From Bacillota bacterium (lineage in GTDB: Bacteria; Bacillota; Clostridia; Acetivibrionales; Acetivibrionaceae), in contig JAEZUI010000026.1 in the NCBI GenBank assembly GCA_023421115.1, forward strand, positions 1 to 64,000: 64,000 bases of DNA, read 5' to 3'. Below the pieces are notes generated by a model. That model saw only the letters and a program-made list of their open reading frames with translations. It was not told the origin of the DNA and did not search any database. Of this stretch, positions 16,887-26,888 are shown one piece after another. Numbering within the stretch: position 1 is the first letter of the stretch; each line of letters opens with the position of its first letter. Position numbers and translations under genes: made by a program.

Positions 16887-19800
16887 CTAAAACAAAGTCA
16901 TCTGCTCCTGCGAAATCTTATAAAACGCCGATTCCAAGCCTCCTTGGGCTTTTACCAATTTAGACTGTATTACGCTCATATTCATTCCTGTAAGCTGTCT
17001 ATGTATGAGGCTGTAAACAACATCAAACTGCATGTAAATATCCACCTGCATATGCCCTGTCAGGCAAATCATCTGGGTATTTGTGCCCTTGGCCAATTCA
17101 AATATATAAGATAAAAGATATCCCGCATTTGCCTGCCCAAATGGATTGTCAATCCATATAACCTTACTAGAATCGGGCCATCCGGTCTTTTTACTCCTTA
17201 AGTATGAGATAATTGAAATAAACATGGCGAAAAATCCAGCAAGTTTTTCTCCTCCTGACCAGCTTATAACCACTTCCCAAGGAATATATCGGGATGCCCC
17301 CATAGCCTCAGGCTTAAATACCTTTATTGAATATTCATTGAGGTTTGTTATCGCATCCAACAGACTTACAGCAGACATAATTTTTGCTATCTCCCCATCA
17401 ATCCTGGCAGGGTCATATTTACCCTCTGCTTTCATCTTTTCAATTTCATCGATGGAAACCTCTATATACCTAGTCATCAAAGCTTTGCCTTCTTCGGGAT
17501 GAAGCTGTGGCATCTCAATCATTATAGTCTTTCTGGTTACTCCATCAATTTTTATTTTCGAGAAATTATCTACTCTCTTAAGCTCATCATACACTGCCTC
17601 TGCCTTGCTGTAGCACCGTTCCACTATCTCGAACTTATCTCTTAGTGATTCCTCCAGTTGGAACTGTGCCCCTTTTTTCATGTTTTCAACGCTGTCAATT
17701 ATCTCTTTGAACAAATCCTTAACATATTTATAATTGTACCTATCATTATTCATTATTTTTTCAATTATCATCCTGATTGTGACATTCTCTGCCCAATCAG
17801 CATCGTGGTAGAGCTCATCGTAGCTTTCCTTTATTGTCGCTTCTATCTGCCCTAGACTTTTGGTCAAATCTCTGTAAAGGCCACGGTTTTCGTTGGCAAT
17901 AACCGCTATTCTTTCTACAGGAAGTTGCAGCATATCCCACATGGAAACACTTTCACCGTTATAGACAAGACTGTCCATGTACTCTCTTGACTCGCTCCTA
18001 ATTGTTATCTCGTTTTCATTAATGTAATCCTCAAGTTTGTCTCTATATCCCAAAAGTTTTCCTCTTCTTTTTTCAATCTCTTCAAGCCTTTTTGCGTTCT
18101 TCTGCCTCTTTCTATTGTAAGCCTCTATCTGAGCACTAAAAGTTGCCGCATCAACACTTTCCAAGGATTCAAATTCAAAAGGTCCCAAATTAAATCTTCT
18201 CTCAATATTCTTTTTTAGTTCCTTAGTTTCCCCTTCTAAAGTTTTTATCTGGCCGGAAATTGTTCTCTCATTTTCCTTTATCCTCACATCTTCATCTTTT
18301 AGCAGTATAAGTTTTTTTCTATCCTCTTCAAGTTCTTCATCGGTAAAAGATATTACCCTACCATCAAAATCATCCTCGCAAAAGCCTTTATTGTGTATTT
18401 CTTTTATCCTCCTATGCTCATCCTTCATACGACTCTCTATAAACTTTTGAATCTGCTCGGCCTGACTGTCAGCTATTTTTATCTCAAGCCCCTGAGCTCT
18501 TGAAAGAATTTCTTCCAAACTACCTTTTATATCCATTGCAGGCTTATCTGTATTAAGCTTTGCAGATATTTTGTCAAGCTTTTTCCTATTATCCTGATTT
18601 TCTCTTATACGTGCATCCATATTATTTCGGGTATCTTCAATTTTCTTTGACGTAAAATCAAGCTTCTCTGTAAGAATTCTCTTCTCTTCTTCAATTTTGG
18701 CTCTCATTAAGTCTTCTTCTCTGTACTGCTTTTCCTGCTCTTTTATCTTTCCTGTAAGTTCAATATACTCATTAAGATTATCTATATCTTTGTTTTTCTC
18801 AACTATAAGTTCATCTATATCACTGATAGCATTTTGATTTTCCCTTATCTTCTTTAAAAGCAACTCTCTCTTCTCTTGCAGTTCTTTCAGAGAAGCTTCG
18901 TTTACATCTATATCTTTATCAATCTTGTCTAGTTGACTTTGCATTTCCTTCAAACATCCTTGTGGATACAATTCCATGAATTCAGAACATCTTTCAATAA
19001 GCCCTGTTATCTTTTCCTGATCACTTTTGATTGCATCATAGTTGTCCTTCATTTTTGAAATTTTTTGATCCATACTGGTCAAATAATCCGCAAAAGCATT
19101 CGAATTTAACGCAAATGTATTATTATTCGCAAATACAACATAAGCTTCCATTGAGCCTAATTTGTCAATACCATGAGAATGTTTTCCCTCACCCGTTGGC
19201 GCAACAATACCAGCTTCTGAATCCACTATAAAGGTAACAGGATAGTTCTCCACCAATTCAAGTATTTGATTAGCCAAAGAAATATTGCCTGAATCTGCTT
19301 TAAGCTTCTCCAATTCAGCTTTTTCCAATACAATTGAATAGCACAAAAGTGGATTTCTGTGTAAAAACTCTTCTCTCAAATCCTCACGCTGGTTCTTTAG
19401 CCATAACGACCCAGGTATACACCTTATACCGCTGCTTTTCAAAAACTCATAAACCTTTTTAAGCTCTATATCGGGAATATAGTACTCGCAACCATCATAG
19501 AGTAACTTTCTCTTTTGAATTTCATGATACCTTCCTAGAACCTCGCTCAAGGAATTGTCCACTCTTGCCCTATGAGCTTTCAAAGACTTTGATGCACCTT
19601 TACTGTATACATCTCCATCAATTTCATACATGTTTATTTCCCTGTTTATCTTTAAAAAACGTGCTTCAAAAGCTTCTATTTCTTCTTTTTTAGTCTTACG
19701 GTTTTGCATTAATGCAGCGACAGCTTCCTTAATTCTCATCTCACTGATGGAAATATCCTCACTAGACTTATTCGCCTTTTCAATCTCGTCGTTCAAGCCT

Positions 19801-21320
19801 TTTTTCTTATCGGAAAGCCTGTCCCTTTCATTTATAAGGTTTTTAAGACCAGTAGCCGAGTCCACTAACAGTGTCATATCCTTCACAAAATAGCCCGTTA
19901 TTTGGGATTGTTTGTCCTTGCTATCTTTAAGCCTTGTATTTATAGAAGACAATGTATCACGAATACTGTCCCTTTCACTATCTTTTTCCTTTAACTCTTT
20001 CTGGAGTACTTCATGTTCTTTTTTATATTCATCCAATTGTTTTTTTGACACTTCAACAAGCCTCAAAACTTTTTCGATTTCCTCACTTAGAATAAGTTTT
20101 GCGAAAAACAAACAGCTCTGGTACTCCCTATCTATCTCATCCTTTTTCTTTGAAACAGTCTCAAGCTGTGCTTTATATGTATTTATTTCTCTTCTGGCAT
20201 TCAGCACTTCTTCAAAAAGAGAAGCCGATTCCATATATTTTATTCGCCTATCCTTTTCTTCAATTTCATATCTAATTTTCTCAATATTGTAAACTATATC
20301 TTCAAGCTTTTTATTTAATGATTGAAGCTCAATGACTTTACTTTGATAATCCAGGCTCTCCTTTTTATATAAAAGTTCCTCAATATTTGCAGCATAATCC
20401 CTGTCACTTGTTTTTAACGATTCCACTTCATTGTGAAGTTTATCGGTTGCAATGCAAATAAGGTTGCTAAGAGCCAGAATATCCCTACTTACTTTATTAA
20501 TTTCTTCAACAGTAGTTCCATAGCCTTCAAGCTTAGAAAGAAGATTGGCAGCCTTATCGCAGAAAGCTTCATACATCTTTATATTATGCTGATACAGTGG
20601 AATGTTTTTTAAATTTTCAAGGTGCTTTTTTAAAGTTTCTGCAAGTATTCCCGAGGTTTCCCCCTCACCCTTTGGTATATTGGGAATTATCAACTTTTCT
20701 ATTACGCTTCTTGACTTTCTGGCATTCTCAAAAAATTTGTCAATACCGCCTTCGGATTGGTTTATAGTCTTAATAGCATCAAATTCTTCTTTAAACAGAT
20801 TAAAAGTGTGCAGCTTATCACGGTACTCCCTCTGACGGTCTCTAGAATATACATTTATATTCAAACGCATTTCGGAAGAAAGCCTTTTTAAGTAATTGTG
20901 ATATTCGGAAAAGCCTATAATCTGCTTATCTCTTGTTACCACTTCCATTCCCTTTATATCTGAATCATGTGGTAATGTGTAGGTATGGGTGTAAGTAAAA
21001 AATCTTAACCCCTCGGCATTTTTTGAGACACATATCCCTGTGAGAAGGTAGTCAGATCTTGTACCGTCCAATCCCCATTCGATCATAATGTGTGTAGGAG
21101 AAGAATTAACCTTGAAATAATCGGAAAAATTTCTGCTTCCCATATTTGTATTTGGAAGTACTGACTGAAGTGCCAGTTGAAGTATAACACTCTTACCTCC
21201 GCCATTTTCAAGGTTTATAAGGGCATTCTTGCCATCAAATTCATAAAGCTCGTTTGCAATATACTTTTTGTCATCATCGTATCTGAAATTCACAATTCTG
21301 AATCTATTTATCCGCGGCAT
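16887..21320 (-). CDS. jetC: Wadjet JetC: SMC-like ATPase
   Basis: 1477 aa from ATG 21320; a TTG at 21338 is in frame but AAAGGA suits the ATG and MPRINRFRIVNFRY is the usual start. Walker A NLENGGGKSVILQ lies near residues 34-46. Very long coiled coils are interrupted by a hinge-like globular block (about 560-720). The C-terminal head has the signature SWSGGEKLAGFFAM near residue 1352 and Walker B KVIWIDNPFGQANAG. Wadjet is a MukBEF-like condensin that extrudes loops and cuts closed circular plasmid DNA through JetD. Fourth and last gene of the operon, 38 nt after jetB. No truncation is seen. Confidence 0.93.
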   Translation of the reverse strand: MPRINRFRIVNFRYDDDKKYIANELYEFDGKNALINLENGGGKSVILQLALQSVLPNTNMGSRNFSDYFKVNSSPTHIMIEWGLDGTRSDYLLTGICVSKNAEGLRFFTYTHTYTLPHDSDIKGMEVVTRDKQIIGFSEYHNYLKRLSSEMRLNINVYSRDRQREYRDKLHTFNLFKEEFDAIKTINQSEGGIDKFFENARKSRSVIEKLIIPNIPKGEGETSGILAETLKKHLENLKNIPLYQHNIKMYEAFCDKAANLLSKLEGYGTTVEEINKVSRDILALSNLICIATDKLHNEVESLKTSDRDYAANIEELLYKKESLDYQSKVIELQSLNKKLEDIVYNIEKIRYEIEEKDRRIKYMESASLFEEVLNARREINTYKAQLETVSKKKDEIDREYQSCLFFAKLILSEEIEKVLRLVEVSKKQLDEYKKEHEVLQKELKEKDSERDSIRDTLSSINTRLKDSKDKQSQITGYFVKDMTLLVDSATGLKNLINERDRLSDKKKGLNDEIEKANKSSEDISISEMRIKEAVAALMQNRKTKKEEIEAFEARFLKINREINMYEIDGDVYSKGASKSLKAHRARVDNSLSEVLGRYHEIQKRKLLYDGCEYYIPDIELKKVYEFLKSSGIRCIPGSLWLKNQREDLREEFLHRNPLLCYSIVLEKAELEKLKADSGNISLANQILELVENYPVTFIVDSEAGIVAPTGEGKHSHGIDKLGSMEAYVVFANNNTFALNSNAFADYLTSMDQKISKMKDNYDAIKSDQEKITGLIERCSEFMELYPQGCLKEMQSQLDKIDKDIDVNEASLKELQEKRELLLKKIRENQNAISDIDELIVEKNKDIDNLNEYIELTGKIKEQEKQYREEDLMRAKIEEEKRILTEKLDFTSKKIEDTRNNMDARIRENQDNRKKLDKISAKLNTDKPAMDIKGSLEEILSRAQGLEIKIADSQAEQIQKFIESRMKDEHRRIKEIHNKGFCEDDFDGRVISFTDEELEEDRKKLILLKDEDVRIKENERTISGQIKTLEGETKELKKNIERRFNLGPFEFESLESVDAATFSAQIEAYNRKRQKNAKRLEEIEKRRGKLLGYRDKLEDYINENEITIRSESREYMDSLVYNGESVSMWDMLQLPVERIAVIANENRGLYRDLTKSLGQIEATIKESYDELYHDADWAENVTIRMIIEKIMNNDRYNYKYVKDLFKEIIDSVENMKKGAQFQLEESLRDKFEIVERCYSKAEAVYDELKRVDNFSKIKIDGVTRKTIMIEMPQLHPEEGKALMTRYIEVSIDEIEKMKAEGKYDPARIDGEIAKIMSAVSLLDAITNLNEYSIKVFKPEAMGASRYIPWEVVISWSGGEKLAGFFAMFISIISYLRSKKTGWPDSSKVIWIDNPFGQANAGYLLSYIFELAKGTNTQMICLTGHMQVDIYMQFDVVYSLIHRQLTGMNMSVIQSKLVKAQGGLESAFYKISQEQMTLF

Positions 21321-21358
21321 AAAACCATATCCTTTCAAATTTCATAACTATAATCACC

Positions 21359-22075
21359 TTATATATTTTCAAGGAAGGAAAGAATCTCCTTTTTTCTTGT
21401 GCTTTCCGGGTAGTAGCCTATTATAAGCGTATCAAACTTTTCCGTTGTGTATATTTCACTGTCATTATCCACATTAACAAGCCCCTGTTCCTGTAAAAAC
21501 TTTAACGTCCTATATATAAAACTTATCCTCGTACCTTTTGACTGACCAAAGCTCTTTATTTTTTCATCATAGGTGGGAAGGTCAAGCCAGAGTTTTGCCA
21601 CACTTGCAAAATTGAAATTTAATGCTTCATCTGTCTCTTCACTGTTTTCGATAGAATTGTAAGATTCAAGCTTTCCTGTAATAAAGCCTTCTAGTTCCTC
21701 AACCTTAAGAATCGATCGGATTTTGTTGTTGTAGTTTTCTCCGTTAAAGAACTTTATTATTATCGAAAGTATTACTATATAACAAGCATACAACTCCGTA
21801 TTGTTTGAAAGGCCCATTTTGTCTCTGAGATTTTCATTGGTAAATCCAAAAAATCGATTATCGGTTCTTGGCGTGAAATACATTGTATCTCCTGACCTCA
21901 ATATCATTATCCCTGACTCTTCCTCAAAAATTCTTATAATATAGGATATTTCAGGGTCATCAAAGCCCTCAAAATCTTCCGGATTGTCCTTCTTTGTAAC
22001 TTTTGACTTTTCAATCAGCTTCATATATAAGGCAAAAGCCTTTCTTACCGAGTCCGGCGACAGGTTTTCCATCAC
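21359..22075 (-). CDS. jetB: Wadjet JetB: KITE-like accessory subunit
   Basis: 238 aa. It is predicted as winged-helix rich (DSVRKAFALYMKLIEKSK, SFIYRTLKFLQEQGLVNVD) and corresponds by size and position to the MukE-like JetB subunit that bridges the kleisin JetA and the SMC JetC. The start ATG overlaps the jetA stop by 4 nt. Sequence alone is weakly diagnostic; the call rests mainly on the operon. Confidence 0.85.
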   Translation of the reverse strand: MMENLSPDSVRKAFALYMKLIEKSKVTKKDNPEDFEGFDDPEISYIIRIFEEESGIMILRSGDTMYFTPRTDNRFFGFTNENLRDKMGLSNNTELYACYIVILSIIIKFFNGENYNNKIRSILKVEELEGFITGKLESYNSIENSEETDEALNFNFASVAKLWLDLPTYDEKIKSFGQSKGTRISFIYRTLKFLQEQGLVNVDNDSEIYTTEKFDTLIIGYYPESTRKKEILSFLENI

Positions 22076-23646
22076 TTTACCCCCTTAATTACAAAATCGG
22101 TAATTTCATTTCCGTTTTCAAAGTGAATCTTTTTTCCTGTTGACAGTAAAATCAGTGATTTCAATGCTTTTAATTCAGGTTTTACAGCAAATACTCTATC
22201 AAACAGGTAATAGATATTTATGTTGTAGTTTGAAGTATCCCTAACCATCTTGCTTAAAACCTCTTCTAGATCCTTAAAATCAATCAGCTTATGCTGATGT
22301 AAAATCACAACCATACTATAAAAGTCAAAATCATAGGAAGTAGATTTATATAATTGCTCATCTAACCTTTTTAAGGCACAACTTAAATAGGAATCTCCTG
22401 CATAGTATGCTTCAAGCAATATAGCCTCAAGATATGCTATAACCTTTAGATCTCTTTTCTCCCTAGTCTCACGCTCTTCCTTTTCTTTCATTTCCACCTG
22501 CATTTCAATATCTATTTTTTCCCTTTCTTCTTCCGTCTCACTCTTTACCCTTTGGGGTTCGAATGCTTTGAAGGGATTAAAAACCTTATTTCGTGCAGTA
22601 TTTACAAAAAGCGGTGCTAGGATATCCTGCAAAGGTTCATAATTCTTGTTTTTTGAAATAAGAACATCAAAAATACTCTTCTCAAAGTCAATAAACTCAC
22701 TGACACCCTGGCGAAGCCTCAATTCCAATGTTTTTAAGTATTCACCCACAATATCCAACTTATCATTAAAAAGCCTATCATGCTCAGAAGTTGCTATATT
22801 CAGCTTCTCTGTCAGTGTTTTGATCTGTTCAAGGTTCTTAAGCTCTTTTTGTTCTAAATCGTTATAGCTTATTTTTTCAATATTTTCTCTCTGTTCTTTA
22901 AGTATTCTCTTTATATTGTGAAACTCACGCCTCTCCGATTCGAACTGCTCCTTTATCCTGATAAAGAGTATCTTCAGTTCTTCGAAGTCAATACCCAAAA
23001 CGTTTTGTCTTATATTTAACAGAAGGTTTTCGAGTCTTTCACGAAGCTGCCTTACCTGAAGGTTAAGTTCATTTACTGTTTGCAACGCTCCGGAAAAAAC
23101 ACCTTTTTCAATCTGCTGTTTTAGGTACATCTGAGTTATATTTATTCTAAATTCCGAGTAAATCTCCCTCGTTTTAAACAAAAGTTCCATTCCCTGATCG
23201 GTTAGCTTGTAACGAGCAGACTTTTTTATTTCGTAATAGGAGGTATCAATTAGCTTAATCGGAATAGATTCATCCCTGCTATTTTCAATGTTTCTATATT
23301 TAAACTCCAAGACTTCCCCACCGCTTCCGGAGATGGAATCTCTTATATAAAAGGCCATTTCACGTGACTCTTCCTGTGTCATATTTATATCATAGGAACG
23401 TTTAAGAATAGTTTGAAGAAAGCCAGCAATATCCTCAATACTACACTCTTCTCTACCAATCAACATGTTCTCCAATATAAATAACAGTACAGAAAATCCA
23501 ATCGATACCATGTCAACATCATTATATTTTTGAAATCCGGACAGCTTCCGTGAGAGGTGAATAAAAGGCGCCAAACTTTGCATTCTTCCCCTAAAATCCT
23601 TAAGGCAGTCCGAGACAGCACCCTCATATATTATTCTTTCTTCCAA
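22072..23646 (-). CDS. jetA: Wadjet JetA: kleisin-like subunit
   Basis: 524 aa. N-terminal winged-helix-like region (residues 1-190), a central coiled coil (about 195-310, VNELNLQVRQLRERLENLL and on), and a charged, Glu/Lys-rich linker near residues 370-400 that could contact the SMC heads. A C-terminal helical domain ends it. This is the MukF-like kleisin plan and matches, as I recall, the DUF5716-type JetA rather than the DUF3375 type of type I Wadjet. The ATG lies 23 nt inside jetD and the stop overlaps jetB, so all subunits are translationally coupled. Confidence 0.87.
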   Translation of the reverse strand: MEERIIYEGAVSDCLKDFRGRMQSLAPFIHLSRKLSGFQKYNDVDMVSIGFSVLLFILENMLIGREECSIEDIAGFLQTILKRSYDINMTQEESREMAFYIRDSISGSGGEVLEFKYRNIENSRDESIPIKLIDTSYYEIKKSARYKLTDQGMELLFKTREIYSEFRINITQMYLKQQIEKGVFSGALQTVNELNLQVRQLRERLENLLLNIRQNVLGIDFEELKILFIRIKEQFESERREFHNIKRILKEQRENIEKISYNDLEQKELKNLEQIKTLTEKLNIATSEHDRLFNDKLDIVGEYLKTLELRLRQGVSEFIDFEKSIFDVLISKNKNYEPLQDILAPLFVNTARNKVFNPFKAFEPQRVKSETEEEREKIDIEMQVEMKEKEERETREKRDLKVIAYLEAILLEAYYAGDSYLSCALKRLDEQLYKSTSYDFDFYSMVVILHQHKLIDFKDLEEVLSKMVRDTSNYNINIYYLFDRVFAVKPELKALKSLILLSTGKKIHFENGNEITDFVIKGVK

Positions 23647-24670
23647 AATTCACCGCCTCCTGTGGAATATATCTGTCATTATACAATATTTCCGTTATTT
23701 TTGTCTTGCTTTCCTCATCAAAGTACATAAGAAACAATTCAAGGTATATATCTGATTGATTTGTTCTTAACTTAGGTGGATTTTTTGCATCCGCAAGCAG
23801 TTGTTTGTATAGGTTTACATGAGGCACAATCAAATGCTTACCATACTTTGATGCCATAGAATTGAATATTCCTATCCCTTCAAAATCAAGGTCACCGAAA
23901 TAATATACCCTTTCAATGGGCATTCCCGTCGCCACCTCATTTATGAAGCTGTAACTGTTTACTATTTTCTTACCCTCTCCGTAAATGAGCATATCTATAT
24001 TTACACCGTATAAATCCTTATCAGGCCTTCTTTCAAGGTACTTAAGAACGGAATAAAAAGTGTCCTTGTTTTCAATAATAAGTATATTCAGCCTATCCTG
24101 AGGTTGAAAAAGTATATAGAAAAAAGCCTCCAGCGTCTTGTAGCAATTTAAATCCTTCAAGGAAAGTCCAAGGCGTTTAAGCAAAACCCTGCCTCTTGAT
24201 TCTAAAAACTTCTCGTTATTGAATACTTCAAAAGATCTCTCATTCATTGTACACCGAAATTTCAAGGATTTACTTTCAAAATCTTCAAGAAGATACTGTG
24301 ACAGCATAAGCACATAATCTCTGTCTTCTCTATATACATCAGGATTCTTATAGTAATAGCTCTTATCGAGCTTAGGATGCAAAGACTGAAGTTCATGCAA
24401 AAGCCAGTCTTCTAGCTGTTTTTTGTCTTTATGTAAAATTTTGTATTTATTATATAGAGAAGGATTTCTTCCATTAGTCCCCGATACCTTCACAGGTACC
24501 AAAAGGCCCTTTTCACAGAACTGCTTAATAACTTCGGTAAAAGTTCTGTAACCGCCTTTTATTTCAAAATCCTCTCCCCCAAGTTTTCTTTCTACATTTG
24601 AAAGGATATCTGCAATTTCAAAAACCTTTTTAGATTGACTTTCAATAATCTTTAAAATGCTATTTTCCAT
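23624..24670 (-). CDS. jetD: Wadjet JetD: toprim-fold nuclease subunit
   Basis: 348 aa. The N-terminal winged-helix region (GGYRTFTEVIKQFCEKGL) is followed by a DUF2220/topoisomerase VI-A-like C-terminal domain. A toprim acidic motif YYFGDLDFEGIGIF lies near residues 249-262, with an acidic LIIENKDTFY strand before it; these residues would coordinate the metal for DNA cleavage. JetD cuts the circular DNA that the JetABC motor has identified. It is first in the operon here, ATG 24670 with AGGTGA upstream, giving the order D-A-B-C. Confidence 0.92.
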   Translation of the reverse strand: MENSILKIIESQSKKVFEIADILSNVERKLGGEDFEIKGGYRTFTEVIKQFCEKGLLVPVKVSGTNGRNPSLYNKYKILHKDKKQLEDWLLHELQSLHPKLDKSYYYKNPDVYREDRDYVLMLSQYLLEDFESKSLKFRCTMNERSFEVFNNEKFLESRGRVLLKRLGLSLKDLNCYKTLEAFFYILFQPQDRLNILIIENKDTFYSVLKYLERRPDKDLYGVNIDMLIYGEGKKIVNSYSFINEVATGMPIERVYYFGDLDFEGIGIFNSMASKYGKHLIVPHVNLYKQLLADAKNPPKLRTNQSDIYLELFLMYFDEESKTKITEILYNDRYIPQEAVNFGRKNNI

Positions 24671-24867
24671 TTTGTCACCTTTAGTAAATATAATTCAGTT
24701 TTAGCCATTACATTATACCATATTAATAGATAAGCAATCCCCCCAATTGAATGGGAATACGAAGAACAGCACATCTATCCTCTTGATAAAAGTTAACTGC
24801 TATCCTGCAGAATACATCTACTACTCCGCTATAAGAATATACCATACTTAACCTCCGAAAAATGACT

Positions 24868-24902
24868 TTGGCTTTCCCCCTACATAAGAGCAGGAAAGCC
24901 AA
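24868..24902. terminator. 10-bp inverted repeat between the Panacea gene and jetD
   Basis: TTGGCTTTCC and GGAAAGCCAA form a perfect 10-bp stem with a 15-nt loop, about 50 nt beyond the Panacea gene stop. The run of T on the minus strand is weak, so it may terminate poorly or be an operator for the jet operon. The rest of the 24671-24954 gap shows nothing else. Confidence 0.5.
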
Positions 24903-24954
24903 TAAATCAAATAACTTATTTCTATATTAATAGAAAAGGGTTAGTCAAAACATA

Positions 24955-25950
24955 TCACATCTGTTCAAACATAGTTTTCGTATAATCTTTAATATCATTT
25001 GGGTTAATCATATTATACTTCTCTTTGACTGCACTAAAGTAATCTCCAATTTGTTTCTTCAGAATGGTTCTGTCAGATGCTACTGTCTCGGGCAGTTCTC
25101 CTCTGGCTGCCAGCCATGGGGCCTCTGAGTGAGTAAACTTTTCAAGTACCTTTCCACTATAACAACATACGTTTTTAATCACGCTATCCAAAATTGCTTT
25201 CTCGGACGATGAAAATACCGTATCATCAAATTCATCATTCCCTTCAATTGGGTCAAATCGATAATCACGATACCTAAAATATATATCCCGATAGACAGGA
25301 CCATGCACCCAGGCTTCACACTCCTCAGAAAAGAGGAATGTTTTATAAAAAGCATAATAAAATCCCTGAATATAATACAATGCTTTCTGTAATGCTAATG
25401 GTGTTATGTCTTCACATTGACTCAGCAAATACTCAATTACCAAATCTATCTTTGTCTTTGTACTCTCAGTTCTTCCAAGAAGTTCACTCACTGCTCTTTT
25501 GCTTTTCTCATAAGATGCGATAGTCTTTAGATTACACTTATTGTTTTCTAATATTTCTGCATAATAGGTTGGATCATCATAAAGCTTTTGCAGAATTTCT
25601 GAATACTGCTTTGTTGGCATATCTCCATCGCAATAGCGAGAAAATGTTTGTTCTCCCCAACCAAGCAAAAGGGAAAGTGGTCGTTTTCCAATTGCATATT
25701 TTTCTGGTATTGTTAAAATTACCTCAAGTGATACGATATTATTCTTTTCTCGATATGCATTATATAGTGCCTTCAAATTAAAGTCACTTACCTCTGCAAC
25801 ATAAATTTCAGAGCCGCAATCTACACAATGTGCTTCTTTCCCAACATAAGAATACTTTTCGCCTTTAATAGTGCCTTCCATTTTCTTTTCATTAATAGTA
25901 AAAGCAACATCATTTCTACATTCTTCGCAAAATACTTTTCTTTCACTCAT
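24955..25950 (-). CDS. MqsA-like zinc finger/HTH plus Panacea (DUF4065) antitoxin
   Basis: 331 aa from ATG 25950 (GGAGGC upstream). The N-terminal zinc ribbon has two CxxC pairs (FCEECRND and HCVDCGSE). A helix-turn-helix region follows (KRPLSLLLGWGEQTFSRYCDG, near residues 90-110) with the YgiT/MqsA-type glycine-Trp pattern. The C-terminal Panacea domain begins at DLVIEYLLSQCEDITPLALQ, has LQKALYYIQGFYYAF and EAWVHGPVY, and ends near VLEKFTHSEAPWLAARG, all hallmarks of PanA (SocA-like) antitoxins. PanA proteins neutralise many toxin folds. It follows the gene at 25977-26387, its likely toxin, by 26 nt, and would repress its own operon through the HTH. Confidence 0.88.
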   Translation of the reverse strand: MSERKVFCEECRNDVAFTINEKKMEGTIKGEKYSYVGKEAHCVDCGSEIYVAEVSDFNLKALYNAYREKNNIVSLEVILTIPEKYAIGKRPLSLLLGWGEQTFSRYCDGDMPTKQYSEILQKLYDDPTYYAEILENNKCNLKTIASYEKSKRAVSELLGRTESTKTKIDLVIEYLLSQCEDITPLALQKALYYIQGFYYAFYKTFLFSEECEAWVHGPVYRDIYFRYRDYRFDPIEGNDEFDDTVFSSSEKAILDSVIKNVCCYSGKVLEKFTHSEAPWLAARGELPETVASDRTILKKQIGDYFSAVKEKYNMINPNDIKDYTKTMFEQM

Positions 25951-25976
25951 AACAATGCCTCCTTTCAATTCCAGAC

Positions 25977-26387
25977 TTACCTAAATAGGTAATCAACCGG
26001 CTTGTTTAATTTATGAAAAGATATTACAACAGTACGACTTCCGTTTGACATATCTATAACGTTAAATTTAGTGTAAACATCTAGTGTTTCTTCTTCTCCT
26101 TCAGCATTAAATAATTGAACCTGGGGCACAAATACATAAAGAACTTCATATTCAAAACCAATTTTCGTATTCTGCAATGTATGACAAAAGTCTTCTGTTC
26201 TGAGCTGTAATAATATTGATTTCTGTTTGTCACTCCGAATATTATATTCATTGATAAAATCTACGTTTTCCTGTCTGTTTTCGTTTAGTGCAATCGTATA
26301 TTTGTTATTTACCACACAATCTTTAATTTTATCAAGAATAGCTTCTATCTGCTCTCTTGTGTAGTTCTGGTTATAGTACGGATTCAT
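25977..26387 (-). CDS. Putative MqsR-like toxin partner of the Panacea antitoxin
   Basis: 136 aa. The C-terminal half has an MqsR-like plan: a LLQLRTEDFCHTLQ helix-turn, a long hairpin EVLYVFVPQVQLF, then DVYTKFNVIDMSNGSRTVVISFHK, which parallels the 'VYxKxxV..VxxVISFK' ending of MqsR. MqsR toxins are ribosome-independent mRNA interferases; Panacea antitoxins paired with zinc-finger/HTH domains often have such partners. It is longer than E. coli MqsR (about 98 aa), mainly at the N-terminus. Toxin-first order with only 26 nt to the antitoxin supports the pairing. The family call is by resemblance only. Confidence 0.6.
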   Translation of the reverse strand: MNPYYNQNYTREQIEAILDKIKDCVVNNKYTIALNENRQENVDFINEYNIRSDKQKSILLQLRTEDFCHTLQNTKIGFEYEVLYVFVPQVQLFNAEGEEETLDVYTKFNVIDMSNGSRTVVISFHKLNKPVDYLFR

Positions 26388-26469
26388 TGCATCACCTCTT
26401 TATAATACAATGATACTTTATTATATGCCATAAGTCAATATTTATGCATCAATTAGTGCGTTTTTATTC

Positions 26470-26853
26470 GAAAAATTCTTATAACAAATGCATCCTACCA
26501 ATCAAGGACGGATGCATGTTGTGCTTAGCAAGCATCTCTTCTCTTGTTGCATCAGAGGAAAAATCCAAATCAATATATACTGATAACCTGGGGAGATTGA
26601 ATATGGGTAAGTTAATAGCTGTTCCTCCTTTTAAGACAAGCATTTCTTCCATCCCCGGGTGGGAGTTTATATACTCAAGAATAATAGTAAGCCTATGCAC
26701 CTTTTCTAGAATATCCATTTGAAATGCTGTTTTCTCTGAAAAAGCAGTATAAAACTTTTTTAGCTGTTGATTTATTTTTATATTGACATAAAGACAATTG
26801 CTTCTTAATTGTTCAATTAGTCTTCCTAATGTGCCTGTTATATTCAACCCCAA
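26470..26853 (-). pseudogene. Truncated AbiEii-type nucleotidyltransferase toxin
   Basis: The 124-codon frame starting at 26853 carries the AbiEii N-terminal core: AFQMDILEKVHRLTIILEYINS, then MLVLKGGTAINLPIFNLPRL and SVYIDLDF. Intact members are about twice as long or more; here the frame ends soon after in an unrelated tail (HPSLIGRMHLL). The first catalytic aspartate of the usual SxDID motif is replaced by Tyr (SVYID). Both signs mark a non-functional remnant of an AbiE toxin. No AbiEi antitoxin is seen nearby. Confidence 0.75.
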
Positions 26854-26888
26854 ACTGAATTACCATATCTTTAAAGTATCCAAATACT

